This document shows positions 62,491 through 64,000 of a DNA stretch of 64,000 bases, piece after piece. A model generated the notes under the pieces. That model was given only the letters and a program-made list of their open reading frames with translations. It was not told the DNA's origin and ran no database searches. Each line of letters starts with the position of its first letter. Positions within the stretch are counted from its first letter, which is position 1. Made by a program: the position numbers and the translations under genes. Origin of the DNA: Aphidius gifuensis (lineage: Eukaryota; Arthropoda; Insecta; Hymenoptera; Braconidae); assembly GCF_014905175.1 (NCBI RefSeq), contig NC_057790.1:19432469-19496468 (forward strand). The letters run 5' to 3'.

Positions 62491-64000
62491 GTTTTTATTA
62501 TATACCTATATATATTTATTCATTTGTTTATTTATTTTTTTTTTTTTATCCTCAGGTATATAGGTCACTCAAGTGATATTACACTTGGGGCTGTTAAACG
62601 TAATTATATATATTTTTTTTTAAATTTAATCTTTTTCGTTGTCAAAGATAAACATCATTTACATGTTTACAATTTTATTCACTTTTCATTAAGTAGATTT
62701 TTATTATTTTCATTAAATTTTAAATGAAATATTTAAAATTTAAATTCAACAATAATATTTACAATTGAATTACGTCAATTATTAATTTGGTAAAGTTTTA
62801 AGTTTTTATGTTCAGTGAGCTTTTGTTTAGATGAATAATAATAATTCTTAAAAACCGTTATGATAAAAAGATAAATAAAATCTTCAGGGATAATTTTGAC
62901 AACCATGGGGGAAAAATATTTTGGGTCAAGCAGGTGGTGGAATCGAGTCTACGTCATGTCATTTATGCCATCTGCTTATTTTTGTCTTTTTTTTTAATTC
63001 TTATTACTTTATCTCATAAAAAAAATATAAGATATATAAATTTTTCAGTTAAAAATTTTATATGACCCTCAAATATTATTGCGTTAATATATTTATTTAT
63101 TATTTTTCCATCTGCTTAAATGTAAATTTCACTTCTTAAAACCCGGGCTTGCATCATTGAAATAAAATTAAAATACACAATGGGATAAAAAAAAAGCTTT
63201 ACGTGATATTTCAGCCACGTGAGTAACGAGTTATTATTAATACATGTTTACAATATACATATATATATAATGACAGCTGTTGGACTAACTTGCTTTAATG
63301 TCAGTAAAATGGATTGGCACTTTTGTTACATTATTACATATTTTATTTGAAAACCTGAAGCGTGCCACAACAGGTGCGACCCCTTTTTTAAGAACCCCTC
63401 TACTTTCTATACAAATTAAAAATAAAAATTTATTTATATTAAAACAGATTGCTAATTTATACAATGATTTAAATTATACAATCAAAATTTGTTAAGTATT
63501 TATTAAAGAAAAAAAAATTCAATTGAAAATTATATAATTTGAAAGGAAAATTATATAAATTTTTCTTGTTTTATATTATATTCAAGTTAAAAAAATGATT
63601 TAAAAAAATTAATATAAAATTAGTTTTATAATAATATACTTTAATGAATAATTATTTTAAAACTTTAAAATATATTTTTTTTTATTAATTATTTATGAGT
63701 GCTAAAAATTTTTTTATATTTGGTTCCAGTTGATTTTATCGATCATCATTTTATCATATGCCAAAAGTGCTTTTCACTAGAAGCACACCAAAGTGTGATA
63801 TTAAATTAATTAACTCATACACTTGCACTCATTCACATTATTAAATTTATGATGTGAATAAAAAAATTCTAAAAGCATCTATGCATTTTATTTTAAATTT
63901 TTTTCATTTTTACTTAGTGCTTTTATGGTACTTAATGTTTATGAATATTTTATGCGAATATATATATATGGATATTAGAAACGACTCATAAAATCCAAGT
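62491..64000. other. AT-rich non-coding stretch to the window edge
   Basis: Contains AGGTCACTCAAG near 62564, CACGTG at 63216, a G+C-richer patch at about 62900-62975 (GTCAAGCAGGTGGTGGAATCG) and a small one at 63355-63405. Open frames such as 63298-63495 run into A/T filler. No gene seen. Confidence 0.5.

Noticed and set aside
24771..64000. Numerous AATAAA and TATATA words as poly(A) signals or TATA boxes
   Set aside because: At about 80% A+T these occur by chance every few hundred bases and cannot be used without transcript evidence.
24771..64000. Conserved insect microRNAs
   Set aside because: I compared by eye with seeds of common families (let-7, miR-1, miR-9, miR-124, bantam and others) and saw no match in a credible hairpin; a computed scan would be needed to exclude them.

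Overview
The window looks like nuclear DNA from a very AT-rich animal genome, most plausibly an insect. That rests on the overall composition (roughly 80% A+T by eye, with many T- and A-runs), a eukaryotic-type tRNA-Val gene that does not encode CCA, a hAT-type DNA transposon remnant, and the absence of compact genes. A parasitoid wasp would fit, but nothing here fixes the species. No complete protein-coding gene could be recognised.

Layout. Positions 1-22893 are one uninterrupted head-to-tail satellite array of about 187 monomers of roughly 122 bp. It runs off the left edge. The monomers fall into a few diagnostic subtypes that recur in multi-monomer blocks: near-identical blocks lie 612, 1230, 2715 and 2943 bp apart. 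More diverged monomers cluster near 8.6-10.4 kb and 15.8-16.0 kb. The array ends abruptly at about 22893. At 23891-24762 sits an 872-bp non-autonomous hAT-like element with 23-bp perfect terminal inverted repeats, a perfect 8-bp target-site duplication and dense CGAGAC subterminal repeats.

The remaining ~39 kb (24.8-64 kb) is AT-rich intergenic or intronic sequence, broken by short islands of higher G+C. The islands carry more TGACCTTG/CAAGGTCA (nuclear-receptor half-site type) and CACGTG (E-box) words than this base composition predicts. They look like regulatory elements or isolated exons. A few hold open frames with coding-like codons (32235-32465, 43486-43653, 44751-44891, 62040-62273 minus) that I could not assign to a family. 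A pair of related ~70-bp segments at 36348-36425 and 50039-50106 has splice-like borders on the minus strand and similar tiny ORFs on the plus strand. It is either a duplicated exon pair or a small dispersed repeat. The only confident gene is a tRNA-Val(CAC) on the minus strand at 57660-57732, with its Pol III terminator.

The likely picture is a satellite block bordering a gene-poor, regulatory-looking region. I found no operon-like or multi-gene system.
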